From UBA11540 sp045531755 (GTDB taxonomy: Bacteria > Bacillota > Clostridia > Oscillospirales > Ruminococcaceae): a stretch of 23,193 bases of DNA. Below are positions 6,737 through 14,764 of the stretch, piece after piece (position 1 is the first letter of the stretch; the number at the start of each line of letters is the position of its first letter). Location of the stretch: the NCBI GenBank assembly GCA_045531755.1, contig JAZSEP010000099.1:1-23193 (forward strand), in the 5' to 3' direction. The position numbers and the translations under genes are program-made. Under the pieces are notes generated by a model that was given only the letters and a program-made list of their open reading frames with translations, had not been told where the DNA came from and did no database searches.

Positions 6737-7429
6737 TTATTCTTCACGGGGATCGACGAGCTTTGCAGCGTCATCAACTCTACCGTACTGGCCGCTTGCT
6801 TTAACGAGAGCCTCGTTAGCGTCTGTGCCCTTTTTGATCATGTCCATCATTCTGCCGAGGTTAACGAACTTGTAGCCGATAATCTCGTCGTTCTCGTCAA
6901 CTGCAACGTGGGTGATATAACCCTCTGCGAGCTCGAGGTAACGGGGACCCTTAACCTTTGTAGCGTAGGTTGTACCTACCTGAGAACGAAGTCCTTTACC
7001 GAGGTCCTCAAGACCTGCACCAATCGGGAGACCGTCCTCGGAGAAAGCTGTCTGTGAACGTCCGTAAACTATCTGCAAGAACAACTCTCTCATTGCTGTA
7101 TTGATAGCATCACAAACGAGGTCTGTGTTGAGAGCCTCGAGGATTGTTTTGCCAATGAGAATTTCAGATGCCATTGCTGCGGAGTGGGTCATACCGGAAC
7201 AACCGAGTGTTTCAACGAGTGCCTCCTCGATGACGCCTTCCTTAACGTTGAGTGTCAGCTTACATGCGCCCTGCTGAGGTGCACACCAGCCCACACCGTG
7301 AGTAAGACCGGAAACTTCTTTGATTTCCTTGACCTGTGTCCATCTTCCCTCTTGAGGAATGGGAGCAGGTCCGTGATATGCGCCTTTTGCGAGAGGGCAC
7401 ATCTTCTCTACTTCATGCGAATACTTCAT
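6737..7429 (-). CDS. NifU/IscU-like iron-sulfur cluster scaffold protein paired with GGGtGRT protein
   Basis: This encodes 230 residues, starting at ATG 7429-7427 behind AAGGAG; the in-frame TTG further upstream overlaps the ribosome binding site and is rejected. The region GWCAPQQGACKLTL (C49, C56) followed by LGCSGMTHSAAMAS (C77) matches the IscU/NifU N-terminal fold, whose cysteines hold a transient Fe-S cluster. A further Cys lies at position 11. The protein is longer than a classical IscU (about 130 residues). Its C-terminal half contains GPRYLELAEGYITHVAVDENDEI, which I do not assign to another family. It is the first gene of a two-gene transcript with a strong promoter at 7530-7558. 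The annotation as scaffold rests on the Cys pattern and on the known pairing of the two families. Confidence 0.85.
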   Translation of the reverse strand: MKYSHEVEKMCPLAKGAYHGPAPIPQEGRWTQVKEIKEVSGLTHGVGWCAPQQGACKLTLNVKEGVIEEALVETLGCSGMTHSAAMASEILIGKTILEALNTDLVCDAINTAMRELFLQIVYGRSQTAFSEDGLPIGAGLEDLGKGLRSQVGTTYATKVKGPRYLELAEGYITHVAVDENDEIIGYKFVNLGRMMDMIKKGTDANEALVKASGQYGRVDDAAKLVDPREE

Positions 7430-7468
7430 GATAAGTAATGCTCCTTTCAAGCTGTTTTATATTATGCT

Positions 7469-7490
7469 TGTCCGCGTGTAATTGCGGACA
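7469..7490 (-). promoter_or_regulatory. Small stem-loop in the 5' leader of the Fe-S scaffold operon
   Basis: TGTCCGC (7469-7475) and GCGGACA (7484-7490) form a 7-bp GC-rich stem with an 8-nt loop, between the promoter and the ribosome binding site. There is no T run, so it may stabilise the mRNA 5' end or bind a regulator. No known riboswitch is recognised. Confidence 0.45.
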
Positions 7491-7529
7491 CCAGCTTTAT
7501 TTGCGTCTGCCGTATTACACACATAAGAC

Positions 7530-7558
7530 ATTATACTATAAAAACCGTTAATTATCAA
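7530..7558 (-). promoter_or_regulatory. Promoter of the Fe-S scaffold/GGGtGRT operon
   Basis: On the minus strand, -35 TTGATA (7558-7553), a 17-bp spacer and a perfect -10 TATAAT (7535-7530). The leader to the start codon is about 95 nt. It is divergent from the ddl promoter 23 bp away. Confidence 0.8.
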
Positions 7559-7580
7559 GAGTATTTTTTATCTTTTTTAC

Positions 7581-7609
7581 TTTACTATTCTCTTAATATA
7601 TGATAAAAT
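7581..7609 (+). promoter_or_regulatory. Candidate promoter of the ddl-rsmI operon
   Basis: -35 TTTACT (7581-7586), a 17-bp spacer and an extended -10 TGA-TAAAAT (7601-7609). The -35 box is weak and the extended -10 compensates. It is the best match upstream of ddl. Confidence 0.55.
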
Positions 7610-7662
7610 AGTAAGGATTTGAATATGTTTTTATATATCACTTTATTTTTGAAGGTGCTTTT

Positions 7663-8715
7663 ATGGATAAATTGAGCATTGGCATTATCTTTGGCGGTAA
7701 CTCTACCGAATATGAAGTTTCGCTTGTTTCCGCTTCGTCGGTTATACGAAACATTGACAGAGAGCGTTTTGACGTTTCGATGATCGGTATCTCACGTGAC
7801 GGAAGATGGTTTTCCTATTTCGGCGACGTTGACAGCATCGAAAACGGTAGCTGGATCGATTCCGAAAAAAAGGTTCCTGCCTTTATCTCCCCCGACAGCA
7901 CGAAAAAGTGTCTGTTTGAGATAAGGGGTGGTGAGCTTGTCAGTATAAAGCTTGATGCGGTTTTCCCCGTGCTTCACGGCAAAAACGGTGAGGACGGAAC
8001 CGTTCAGGGACTTTTGGAGCTTGCAGAAATCCCCTACGTCGGTTGCGGTGTTCTTGCAAGCGCAGTCTGTATGGACAAGGAACTCACGCACATCGTTTTG
8101 ACGCATCACGGTATTCCCAACGCCCGTTGGAAGTGCCTCAGAAAAGAGTATCTTGAGGACTTTGAACAGTTTGCAGAGGACGCTGAAAGAGCGCTCGGTT
8201 ATCCGATGTTTGTTAAGCCTGCAAACGCAGGTTCTTCGGTTGGAATCTCCAAGGCAAAGGACAGAGCCGAGCTCAGAAAAGCAGTCGAGCTTGCATTTAC
8301 CGTTGACGAAAAGGCTTTGGCCGAGGAATTTATCGACGGCGTTGAGGTTGAGTGTGCCGTTATGGGAAATTCAAGACCCACGGCTTCGGTTCTGGGAGAG
8401 ATTGTTCCCTGCAACGAGTTTTATGACTATGAAGCAAAGTATCAGGCAGATTCCGAAACCCACATTCCTGCACGTTTGAGCAACGAGATGACAAAGCTTG
8501 TTCAGGACACTGCGGTGAAGGCGTATATCGCTTTGGGTTGCAGAGGGCTGACAAGGGTGGATTTCTTTGTGAAGGCTGACGGAAGCATCGTTCTCAACGA
8601 GCCCAACACCCTTCCCGGTTTCACCTCAATCAGCATGTATCCCAAGCTCAGACAGGCTGACGGCACTTCCTACAAAGACATAATCACACAGCTTATCGAA
8701 TTTTCGCTCGAATAA
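7663..8715 (+). CDS. ddl: D-alanine--D-alanine ligase
   Basis: This encodes a 350-residue ATP-grasp ligase that joins two D-alanines with ATP in the cytosol, giving the dipeptide for peptidoglycan precursors. Visible landmarks are IIFGGNSTEYEVSLVSASSV at the N-terminus, FPVLHGKNGEDGTVQGLLEL (101-120), the ATP-binding loop KPANAGSSVGISKA (185-198), and the C-terminal metal-binding stretch LNEPNTLPGFTS. The segment NEFYDYEAKY (251-260) carries the Tyr typical of D-Ala-D-Ala ligases rather than the His of VanA-type D-Ala-D-Lac ligases, so ordinary D-Ala specificity is expected. The start has a modest GAAGGTG ribosome binding site. Glutamate racemase follows after 12 nt, so two D-amino-acid steps of wall synthesis share one transcript. 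Confidence 0.95.
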   Translation: MDKLSIGIIFGGNSTEYEVSLVSASSVIRNIDRERFDVSMIGISRDGRWFSYFGDVDSIENGSWIDSEKKVPAFISPDSTKKCLFEIRGGELVSIKLDAVFPVLHGKNGEDGTVQGLLELAEIPYVGCGVLASAVCMDKELTHIVLTHHGIPNARWKCLRKEYLEDFEQFAEDAERALGYPMFVKPANAGSSVGISKAKDRAELRKAVELAFTVDEKALAEEFIDGVEVECAVMGNSRPTASVLGEIVPCNEFYDYEAKYQADSETHIPARLSNEMTKLVQDTAVKAYIALGCRGLTRVDFFVKADGSIVLNEPNTLPGFTSISMYPKLRQADGTSYKDIITQLIEFSLE

Positions 8716-8727
8716 GGAGTAGATTTT

Positions 8728-9543
8728 ATGGATAACCGTCCAATCGGTGTTTTTGATTCGGGACTCGGCGGACTTTCCGTTGTAAAAGAGCTGAGAAAGA
8801 TTCTTCCAAACGAAGACATTATATACTTTGGCGATACAGGCAGAGTTCCCTACGGCACGCGAGGAAAGGACACTATTCTGCGCTATGCTTCGCAGGATAT
8901 CGCCTTTCTGAAAAGCCACGACGTTAAGATGGTGGTTGCCGCTTGCGGTACCGTCAGCTCGACCATAACAGACGATATGGTGAAGGGCATCGGTGTTCCG
9001 TATACGGGAGTAGTGGTTCCTGCCGCACAGAGCGCGTGTGCCATGAGTGCAACGGGCAGAATCGGCGTCATCGGCACTACCGCCACCATACGCAGTATGT
9101 CGTTTGGCAGAGCCATCCGCAGCATCCGTCCGAGCAGTGTTGTAATCGGCAAGGCTTGTCCGTTGTTTGTTCCGCTTGTTGAAAACGGATTGATTGACAA
9201 GGACAACGAGATTACGAAGCTCACAGCAAAGATGTATCTTGAGGATATAAAGAAGGAAAACGTTGACACCCTCATTCTCGGTTGTACACATTTCCCGATA
9301 ATATACGACATAATCTCCGAGGTTATGGACTATTCGGTAGTCCTTGTGGACCCCGGAAAAGCAACCGCAGAATATGTTAAAAAGTATCTTTTGCAAAACA
9401 GCCTGCTTTCTGACAACACAAAGTCCGGATATGAGCGTTTCTTTGTGAGCGACTCGGTCGAGGATTTTGCAAAGACAGCCTCCATCTTTTTGGGCTACAA
9501 TGTCAGCGGAGAGGTTGAGCGCGTGGACATAGAAAGGTTTTAG
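8728..9543 (+). CDS. murI: Glutamate racemase
   Basis: This encodes a 271-residue cofactor-independent racemase that makes D-glutamate from L-glutamate for peptidoglycan. The family landmarks are FDSGLGGLSVVKEL (9-22), YFGDTGRVPYGT (33-44), a first catalytic Cys at C73 in AACGTVSS, and a second at C186 in LGCTHFPI. The usual motif around the first Cys is ACNTA; here the Asn after the Cys is Gly, which is atypical. AAGGAG precedes the ATG at a normal distance. It lies 12 nt after ddl and 2 nt before the DUF1934 gene, so it is translated within the same operon. Confidence 0.93.
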   Translation: MDNRPIGVFDSGLGGLSVVKELRKILPNEDIIYFGDTGRVPYGTRGKDTILRYASQDIAFLKSHDVKMVVAACGTVSSTITDDMVKGIGVPYTGVVVPAAQSACAMSATGRIGVIGTTATIRSMSFGRAIRSIRPSSVVIGKACPLFVPLVENGLIDKDNEITKLTAKMYLEDIKKENVDTLILGCTHFPIIYDIISEVMDYSVVLVDPGKATAEYVKKYLLQNSLLSDNTKSGYERFFVSDSVEDFAKTASIFLGYNVSGEVERVDIERF

Positions 9544-9545
9544 AA

Positions 9546-9968
9546 ATGAAGAAAAACGCTACCATCTACATACTCGGCACGCAGTACGTAGATGATGACA
9601 AGGATTTTGTGGAGCTCACCACCGAGGGTGAGTTTCGCAAAAAGGACGGTAGTTTCTTCCTCACCTACAGCGAGGACGAGCTGTCGGGCGTGAAGGGTTC
9701 AAAGACGACGATAAAGATTGACGGGGACAAAAAGGCTGTAATTATGAAAAACGGCGACTCCCATTCGACCCTCATCATTGAACCCGAAAGAAGAAATCTG
9801 TGCCGATATGAAACCGAATACGGTGACATTTTGTTTGGCATCAGCGACTGCGACATCTGCTGTGAGCTTGATGACAACGGCGGCGCGGCAAAGCTCAAAT
9901 ACAGTCTTGACGTAAACTCGGGGCTTGTGAGCAAGAACGAGCTTGATATAAAAGTAAGGTTAAACTGA
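9546..9968 (+). CDS. DUF1934 family protein (YwiB-like)
   Basis: This encodes a 140-residue protein rich in predicted beta strands, without signal peptide or membrane segment. The sequence (ATIYILGTQ, FFLTYSEDELSGVKG near residue 40, then alternating strands ending LDIKVRLN) matches DUF1934. These calycin-like barrels are usually encoded just before argS in Firmicutes. The function is unknown. It starts 2 nt after murI, and argS follows 24 nt later, which is the classical context. Confidence 0.85.
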   Translation: MKKNATIYILGTQYVDDDKDFVELTTEGEFRKKDGSFFLTYSEDELSGVKGSKTTIKIDGDKKAVIMKNGDSHSTLIIEPERRNLCRYETEYGDILFGISDCDICCELDDNGGAAKLKYSLDVNSGLVSKNELDIKVRLN

Positions 9969-9992
9969 CGATATACCGAAAGGACACATGAT

Positions 9993-11672
9993 ATGTTTTT
10001 AAAAGCAAAAGCACAAATTGCCGACTGTCTTACAGTCGCGCTCAAAAAGGCTATTGAAGGCGGCAAGCTTCCCGAGGGAGAGATTCCCGAATTTGCCATC
10101 GAGGTTCCTGCCGACAGCACACACGGAGATTTTGCATCCAACGTTGCGATGGTTTCCGCAAGGACCTTCCGCAGAAGCCCCAAGATGATTGCAGATGCAA
10201 TCGTTGAAAATCTGGAGCTTGAAGGCACCTGTCTTTCTCGATGTGAGGTTGCAGGAGCAGGATTTATCAACTTCTTCCTCGCTGACAGCTGGTATGGCGA
10301 CAGCGTGAAGGCTGTTCTTGATCAGAAAGAAAATTTCGGCCGTTCCGATTTCGGAAAGGGCAAAAGATATATCGTCGAATACGTTTCCGCAAACCCCACA
10401 GGACCTATGCACATCGGTAACGCCCGCGGCGGTGCTATCGGCGACGGCTTGGCTTCGGTTCTTGACTGGGCAGGCTTTGAGGTTTGCAGAGAGTTCTACA
10501 TCAACGATGCCGGAAACCAAATTGCAAAGTTTGCTTTGTCTTTGGATTTGAGATACCAGCAGCTTTACAAGGACGGCGTTGAGATGCCCGAGGACTCCTA
10601 TCACGGTGAGGACATCGTAAATCACGCAAAGGCTTTCGCTGAAATTCACGGCGATAAATTTATGACAGCCGACGAGGACGAGCGCAGAAACGCGCTTGTT
10701 GAGTTTGCGCTCCCGAAGAACATCGAAGGTCTTGAGAGAGATCTGAAGAAGTACCGCATTGTTTACGACAACTGGTTCAAGGAATCCACCCTCCACAACA
10801 ACGGAGAGGCAAAAAAGGTCGTTGATATGCTCACCGAACGCGGATACACCTACGAGCAGGACGGCGCAATTTGGTTCAAGGCAGAGCAGTTTGGTGCGGA
10901 CAAGGATTTCGTTCTCCGCCGTTCCAACGGATTCTTCACCTACGTTGTTCCAGACATTGCTTACCACTACAACAAGCTTGTCACAAGAAACTTTGACATT
11001 GCGATAGACGTTCTCGGAGCTGACCACCACGGATACGTTCCGCGACTTAAAGCCGCTTTGCAGGCGCTCGGAATTGACCCCGAAAGACTCAACGTGGTTT
11101 TGATGCAGATGGTTCGTCTTGTACGCGGCGGAGAAACCGTTAAGCTCTCCAAGCGTTCAGGAAAAGCCATCACACTTGTTACACTTCTCGACGATATCCC
11201 GATTGATGCGGCTCGTTTCTATTTCAATCTCAGAGAAGCAAACTCTCAGTTTGACTTTGACCTTGACCTTGCGGTAGAACAGTCTTCGCAGAATCCCGTT
11301 TACTATGTTCAATACGCTCACGCGCGTATCTGCAGTATCCTCAAAAACCTCAAGGCAGAGGGCGTTGACACCACAGCTTGTGCCGACAACGCAGGCGAGC
11401 TTCTCGTTTGTGACGAGGAAAAACAGCTCATCCGCCATCTTTCCTTTATGCCCGTACAGATTATTGAAGCGGCAAAGGACTATGACCCGTCGAAGATGAC
11501 GAGATACGCTACCGAGCTTGCTACTCTGTTCCACAAGTTCTACAACGCTTGCCGTGTTAAGTGCGATGATGAAAAGCTGATGCAGGCACGACTCGCACTC
11601 TGCATTGCAGTCAAGACCGCTATACAAAACGTTCTCACCCTTTTGAAGATTGACGCCCCCGAAGTAATGTAA
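9993..11672 (+). CDS. argS: Arginyl-tRNA synthetase
   Basis: This encodes a 559-residue class I synthetase, the normal length, which charges tRNA-Arg with arginine using ATP. The N-terminal additional domain (about 1-110) is followed by the HIGH-type motif in SANPTGPMHIGNARGG (HIGN 140-143) and the KMSKS-type motif as KLSKRSGKAITL at about residue 380. The C-terminal helical anticodon-binding domain includes NPVYYVQYAHARI. GAAAGGA precedes the ATG. It is the fourth gene of the ddl operon, and a methyltransferase gene follows after 13 nt. Confidence 0.97.
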   Translation: MFLKAKAQIADCLTVALKKAIEGGKLPEGEIPEFAIEVPADSTHGDFASNVAMVSARTFRRSPKMIADAIVENLELEGTCLSRCEVAGAGFINFFLADSWYGDSVKAVLDQKENFGRSDFGKGKRYIVEYVSANPTGPMHIGNARGGAIGDGLASVLDWAGFEVCREFYINDAGNQIAKFALSLDLRYQQLYKDGVEMPEDSYHGEDIVNHAKAFAEIHGDKFMTADEDERRNALVEFALPKNIEGLERDLKKYRIVYDNWFKESTLHNNGEAKKVVDMLTERGYTYEQDGAIWFKAEQFGADKDFVLRRSNGFFTYVVPDIAYHYNKLVTRNFDIAIDVLGADHHGYVPRLKAALQALGIDPERLNVVLMQMVRLVRGGETVKLSKRSGKAITLVTLLDDIPIDAARFYFNLREANSQFDFDLDLAVEQSSQNPVYYVQYAHARICSILKNLKAEGVDTTACADNAGELLVCDEEKQLIRHLSFMPVQIIEAAKDYDPSKMTRYATELATLFHKFYNACRVKCDDEKLMQARLALCIAVKTAIQNVLTLLKIDAPEVM

Positions 11673-11685
11673 GTGGAGTGATTTT

Positions 11686-12390
11686 GTGTTTCGTTTTGAG
11701 CCTTTGGGTGAAAAGCTGAAGATTTGTGTTTCCGACGAGCACTCCTTTGGTACAGACGCGTTTCTTCTCTCGGATTTTGTAAAGCCGAAGAAAAACGACG
11801 TCGTGTATGATTTAGGCACGGGATGCGGTATCATTCCTCTGCTCTGGTTTCGCACGACGCCGCCGAAGAAGATTTTTGCGGTGGACATTCAGCCACAGGC
11901 GATTGAACAGCTGAACATCACCGTCGGCGAAAACCGCATCGGCGACACTCTCTTCCCTGTCTGCGCCGACCTTAAGGGGATAAAGACGACCGAGCCTGCT
12001 GACGTCGTTGTATGCAATCCGCCCTACAAAGCGGCGGGCGCCGGCATTATAAGCGAGCTTTCGGCAGAGCAGATTGCGCGTCACGAAACCCTGTGTGACA
12101 TATATGACGTCACTGCCGCGGCGGCAAGGCTGCTGAAATTCGGCGGAAGGCTTTGCATCTGTCAACGGCCCGAGCGGTTGTGCGACGTGATTGACGCTAT
12201 GAAAAAAAGCGGTATTGAGCCAAAGCGTTTGCGCTTTGTTCAAAAAGACTCCAAATCTGCGCCTTGGCTTTTTTTAATCGAGGGTAAGAAAGGGGCGAAG
12301 CCGTTTTTGACCGTTGAAAAACCGTTTCTTATAAACGAAGGCTTGGAGCCTTCCGAGGAAACAAAGAAACTTTACCGTCCGGAGGGATGA
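11686..12390 (+). CDS. TrmN6-like tRNA(adenine-N6)-methyltransferase
   Basis: This encodes a 234-residue Rossmann-fold methyltransferase starting with GTG behind GGAG. The SAM-binding motif is VVYDLGTGCGIIPLL (39-53) and the catalytic motif NPPY (111-114) is that of N6-adenine or N-methylases. The N-terminal sequence HSFGTDAFLLSDF is typical of the YfiC/TrmN6 (B. subtilis YabB-like) group, in which the E. coli member methylates A37 of a valine tRNA. In Firmicutes this gene is usually followed by rsmI, as here, where the two overlap. The exact tRNA substrate cannot be read from the sequence. Confidence 0.85.
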   Translation: MFRFEPLGEKLKICVSDEHSFGTDAFLLSDFVKPKKNDVVYDLGTGCGIIPLLWFRTTPPKKIFAVDIQPQAIEQLNITVGENRIGDTLFPVCADLKGIKTTEPADVVVCNPPYKAAGAGIISELSAEQIARHETLCDIYDVTAAAARLLKFGGRLCICQRPERLCDVIDAMKKSGIEPKRLRFVQKDSKSAPWLFLIEGKKGAKPFLTVEKPFLINEGLEPSEETKKLYRPEG

Positions 12391-12392
12391 AG

Positions 12393-13226
12393 ATGAGCGG
12401 AAAGCTTTTTGTGGTGGGAACCCCCATTGGAAATCTCGGGGACTTTTCGCCGAGAGCCATTCAGACTCTGAAGGACGTTGACCTCATTGCGTCCGAGGAC
12501 ACAAGAGTCACGCTGAAGCTTTTAAATCATTTTGATATAAAAACGCCTATGGTCAGCTACCACGACCACAACATCCGTGAGAAAGGCGAGGCAATCGTCC
12601 GCGAGATACAAAGCGGAAAGAATGCCGCTATCGTTACCGACGCAGGTATGCCCTGCATCTCCGACCCCGGAGAAGATTTGGTCAGATTGTGTGCTGAAAA
12701 CGGCATAGTCGTTGAGGTCGTTCCCGGTCCGAGCGCTGTCATCTCTGCTCTTGCGGTTTCGGGACTTATCACCTCGCGCTTTTCCTTCGAGGGTTTTTTA
12801 TCCACCTCAAAAAAAAGCAGAACCGAGCATCTTGAGTCGCTTGTAAGCTACCCCAACACCCTCATTTTTTACGAAGCTCCTCATAAATTGGTGGCGACTC
12901 TGAAGGATTTTCTCGAATACTTCGGTGACAGAAAAATTTCTCTTGCAAGAGAGCTCACGAAGATTCACGAGGAGGTATTTCGCACCACCGTTTCGGCAGC
13001 GTTGGAGTTCTATGAGCATCACACGCCGAAGGGCGAGTTTGTCCTGGTGCTTGAGGGCGCGCCGAAATCCGAGCCCGAGGATATTCTCTCCTTTGATGAT
13101 GCGGTAAGGCTCGTAAATCAGATGGTTGAGGGCGGAAAGCCTTTGTCTATGGCAGCTAAAGAGGTCGCGCAGGCTACGGGCTACAAGAAAAACGACCTAT
13201 ATCAACGCATAGTAAAAAACGATTGA
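12393..13226 (+). CDS. rsmI: 16S rRNA (cytidine1402-2'-O)-methyltransferase
   Basis: This encodes a 277-residue tetrapyrrole-methylase-fold enzyme that 2'-O-methylates C1402 in the decoding centre of 16S rRNA. It carries the N-terminal signature VVGTPIGNLGDFSPRAIQTL, then LIASEDTR, SYHDHN and VTDAGMPCISDPG. Two ATGs are possible; 12393 is preferred because GGAGG is 7 nt away, while the ATG at 12387 nearly touches it. Either start lies at the very end of the preceding methyltransferase gene, so translation is coupled. It is the last gene of the ddl operon; its stop codon overlaps the -35 box of the next promoter. Confidence 0.92.
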   Translation: MSGKLFVVGTPIGNLGDFSPRAIQTLKDVDLIASEDTRVTLKLLNHFDIKTPMVSYHDHNIREKGEAIVREIQSGKNAAIVTDAGMPCISDPGEDLVRLCAENGIVVEVVPGPSAVISALAVSGLITSRFSFEGFLSTSKKSRTEHLESLVSYPNTLIFYEAPHKLVATLKDFLEYFGDRKISLARELTKIHEEVFRTTVSAALEFYEHHTPKGEFVLVLEGAPKSEPEDILSFDDAVRLVNQMVEGGKPLSMAAKEVAQATGYKKNDLYQRIVKND

Positions 13227-13252
13227 CATATAACAATATCTGAGCTTATAAT
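13223..13252 (+). promoter_or_regulatory. Near-consensus promoter upstream of mgtE
   Basis: Perfect -35 TTGACA (13223-13228), an 18-bp spacer and perfect -10 TATAAT (13247-13252). The -35 box contains the rsmI stop codon. The predicted transcript starts about 10 nt before the hairpin at 13269, so the hairpin would be at its 5' end. Confidence 0.8.
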
Positions 13253-13268
13253 TTTATTACAATTAAAG

Positions 13269-13300
13269 ATAGTTCCGCTAAACGCGGAACTATTATTTTT
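13269..13300 (+). terminator. Hairpin with T-rich tail between rsmI and mgtE
   Basis: A 10-bp stem (13269-13278 with 13284-13293, core AGTTCCGC/GCGGAACT) with a 5-nt loop, followed by ATTTTT. It could end the ddl operon. Because the mgtE promoter lies just upstream, it could also attenuate mgtE transcription or protect its 5' end. Confidence 0.7.
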
Positions 13301-13319
13301 AATCAGGAGGTGAAACCGG

Positions 13320-13490
13320 ATGGACGCGGACAGTTTAGGGCGATTATACATTTTTATAACGGGAGGAAGCTGTTATGACACAGACAATCTTGCTCGATCT
13401 GCTGGAGAAAAAGGAATTTATGACCATAAGAACTGTTATGGGCGTTATGAATCCGGTAGACCTTGCACACCTGCTTCGCGACCTGCCTGA
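13320..13490 (+). CDS. Possible upstream/leader ORF overlapping mgtE start
   Basis: A 56-codon frame begins with ATG after an excellent ribosome binding site (AGGAGGT, 8 nt spacing). It reads MDADSLGRLYIFITGGSCYD at its start, runs in a different frame through the mgtE ribosome binding site and start codon, and ends at 13490. No protein family is recognised. Its first residues loosely resemble the start of the CNNM protein encoded nearby (MDDPANLGQYILL), which might point to a gene relic. Translation is plausible because of the ribosome binding site. A regulatory uORF is speculation. Confidence 0.35.
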   Translation: MDADSLGRLYIFITGGSCYDTDNLARSAGEKGIYDHKNCYGRYESGRPCTPASRPA

Positions 13491-14730
13491 AGATAAGCTT
13501 GCGGTGACCTTTCGGCTCATTGCAAAGGAAAAGGCGGCAGAAGCATTTTCCTATATGGAATCCGACGAGCAGGAAGCCCTGCTCAACATATTCACCAATG
13601 CCGAAATCAAGAATATTCTCGAAGAGATGTACACCGACGACGTTGCAGACCTTCTTGAAGATATGCCGGCAAACGTTGTGAACAGAATTCTTGATAACCT
13701 TGACCGCGACACGCGCGCGGTTATAAACACCATTCTGCGCTACCCCGAGGACAGCGCAGGAAGCATTATGACAACCGAATACATCGACCTTCGACCCGGT
13801 ATGACCGTCAGCGATGCTATCACCAAGATTCGCAGGGTCGGCATACACAGCGAAACCATCTATACCTGCTACGTTACTCAAAGCGGAAAGCTTATCGGCG
13901 TTGTGAGTGCAAAAGACCTTTTGACAAGCTCTGACGCCTGCACCATCGCCGAGCTTATGGAAACCAATGTCATCACCGTCAATACCCACGACGACAAGGA
14001 AATCGTTGCAGACCTTTTCAACAAGTACGGTCTGCCCGCTCTTCCCGTTGTGGATTCCGAATTCTGCATCGTCGGTATCGTAACCTTCGACGACGCTTTC
14101 GAGGTCATCACCGAAGAGGCGACCGAAGACATTTCGAAGATGACGGCGGTAACGCCAAACGACACACCCTACCTCAAAACAGGCGTTTTCTCGCTGTTCA
14201 AGTCGCGTATTCCGTGGCTATTGATACTTATGATTTCTTCCACCTTCACGGGTTGGATTATAAGCTATTTTGAGGATTCTCTCGCGGCGTCCATCGCGCT
14301 TACCGCGTTCATCCCGATGCTGATGGGCACGGGCGGTAACAGCGGTTCGCAATCCTCGGTCACCATAATCCGCGGAATATCGCTCGGTCAGGTGGATTTC
14401 AAGGACATCTTCAGCGTTATCTACAAGGAACTGCGTGTTGCGTTTTTGTGCGGCGTTACCCTTGCCGTTGCAAATTTTATAAAAATCTGGCTTGTGGACA
14501 TCTTGCTTTTAAAAACCGACGGGCTTTCGCTCGCAATTGCCGCCGTGGTGTGCATCACCCTCGCCGTGACGGTAGTCTTTGCAAAGTTTATCGGCTGTAC
14601 CCTGCCGATTCTCGCAAAGAAGATAGGCTTTGACCCTGCGGTTATGGCAAGCCCGTTTATAACGACCCTCGTCGACGCGCTGTCGCTTTTGGTATACTTT
14701 AAAATCGCAGTTATAATGCTCGGAATATAA
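13375..14730 (+). CDS. mgtE: MgtE-family magnesium transporter
   Basis: This encodes 451 residues, the typical MgtE length. The cytoplasmic MgtE-N domain (about 1-130, with repeated LLxxLPED-like helices) is followed by a tandem CBS pair (about 135-250, with PEDSAGSIMTTEYI and DSEFCIVGIVTFDDAFEVI). A C-terminal domain of about five transmembrane helices starts near residue 275. The pore motif region TGGNSGSQSSVTIIRGISLG is visible. MgtE proteins are Mg2+-gated channels for Mg2+ uptake, closed when cytosolic Mg2+ loads the N and CBS domains. GGGAGG precedes the ATG. The gene has its own promoter and ends in a terminator shared with the convergent CNNM gene. Confidence 0.93.
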   Translation: MTQTILLDLLEKKEFMTIRTVMGVMNPVDLAHLLRDLPEDKLAVTFRLIAKEKAAEAFSYMESDEQEALLNIFTNAEIKNILEEMYTDDVADLLEDMPANVVNRILDNLDRDTRAVINTILRYPEDSAGSIMTTEYIDLRPGMTVSDAITKIRRVGIHSETIYTCYVTQSGKLIGVVSAKDLLTSSDACTIAELMETNVITVNTHDDKEIVADLFNKYGLPALPVVDSEFCIVGIVTFDDAFEVITEEATEDISKMTAVTPNDTPYLKTGVFSLFKSRIPWLLILMISSTFTGWIISYFEDSLAASIALTAFIPMLMGTGGNSGSQSSVTIIRGISLGQVDFKDIFSVIYKELRVAFLCGVTLAVANFIKIWLVDILLLKTDGLSLAIAAVVCITLAVTVVFAKFIGCTLPILAKKIGFDPAVMASPFITTLVDALSLLVYFKIAVIMLGI

Positions 14731-14735
14731 AAATC

Positions 14736-14761
14736 AAGGCAGACACTCTTGTGTCTGCCTT
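14736..14761. terminator. Bidirectional terminator shared by mgtE and the CNNM gene
   Basis: Perfect 11-bp stem AAGGCAGACAC (14736-14746) and its complement (14751-14761), loop TCTT. TTCTTATT follows on plus and GATTTTTAT on minus. It lies between convergent stop codons 34 bp apart. Confidence 0.9.
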
Positions 14762-14764
14762 TTC

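Noticed and set aside
5635..6804. 389-codon open frame on the plus strand
   Set aside because: It is antisense to the GGGtGRT gene, Cys-rich in a way typical of shadow frames, and has no ribosome binding site or family match.
9999..11030. 343-codon open frame on the minus strand
   Set aside because: Shadow of argS; the plus-strand frame has all synthetase motifs.
13227..13374. Mg2+ (M-box) riboswitch upstream of mgtE
   Set aside because: The leader is too short for an M-box and shows only one simple hairpin.
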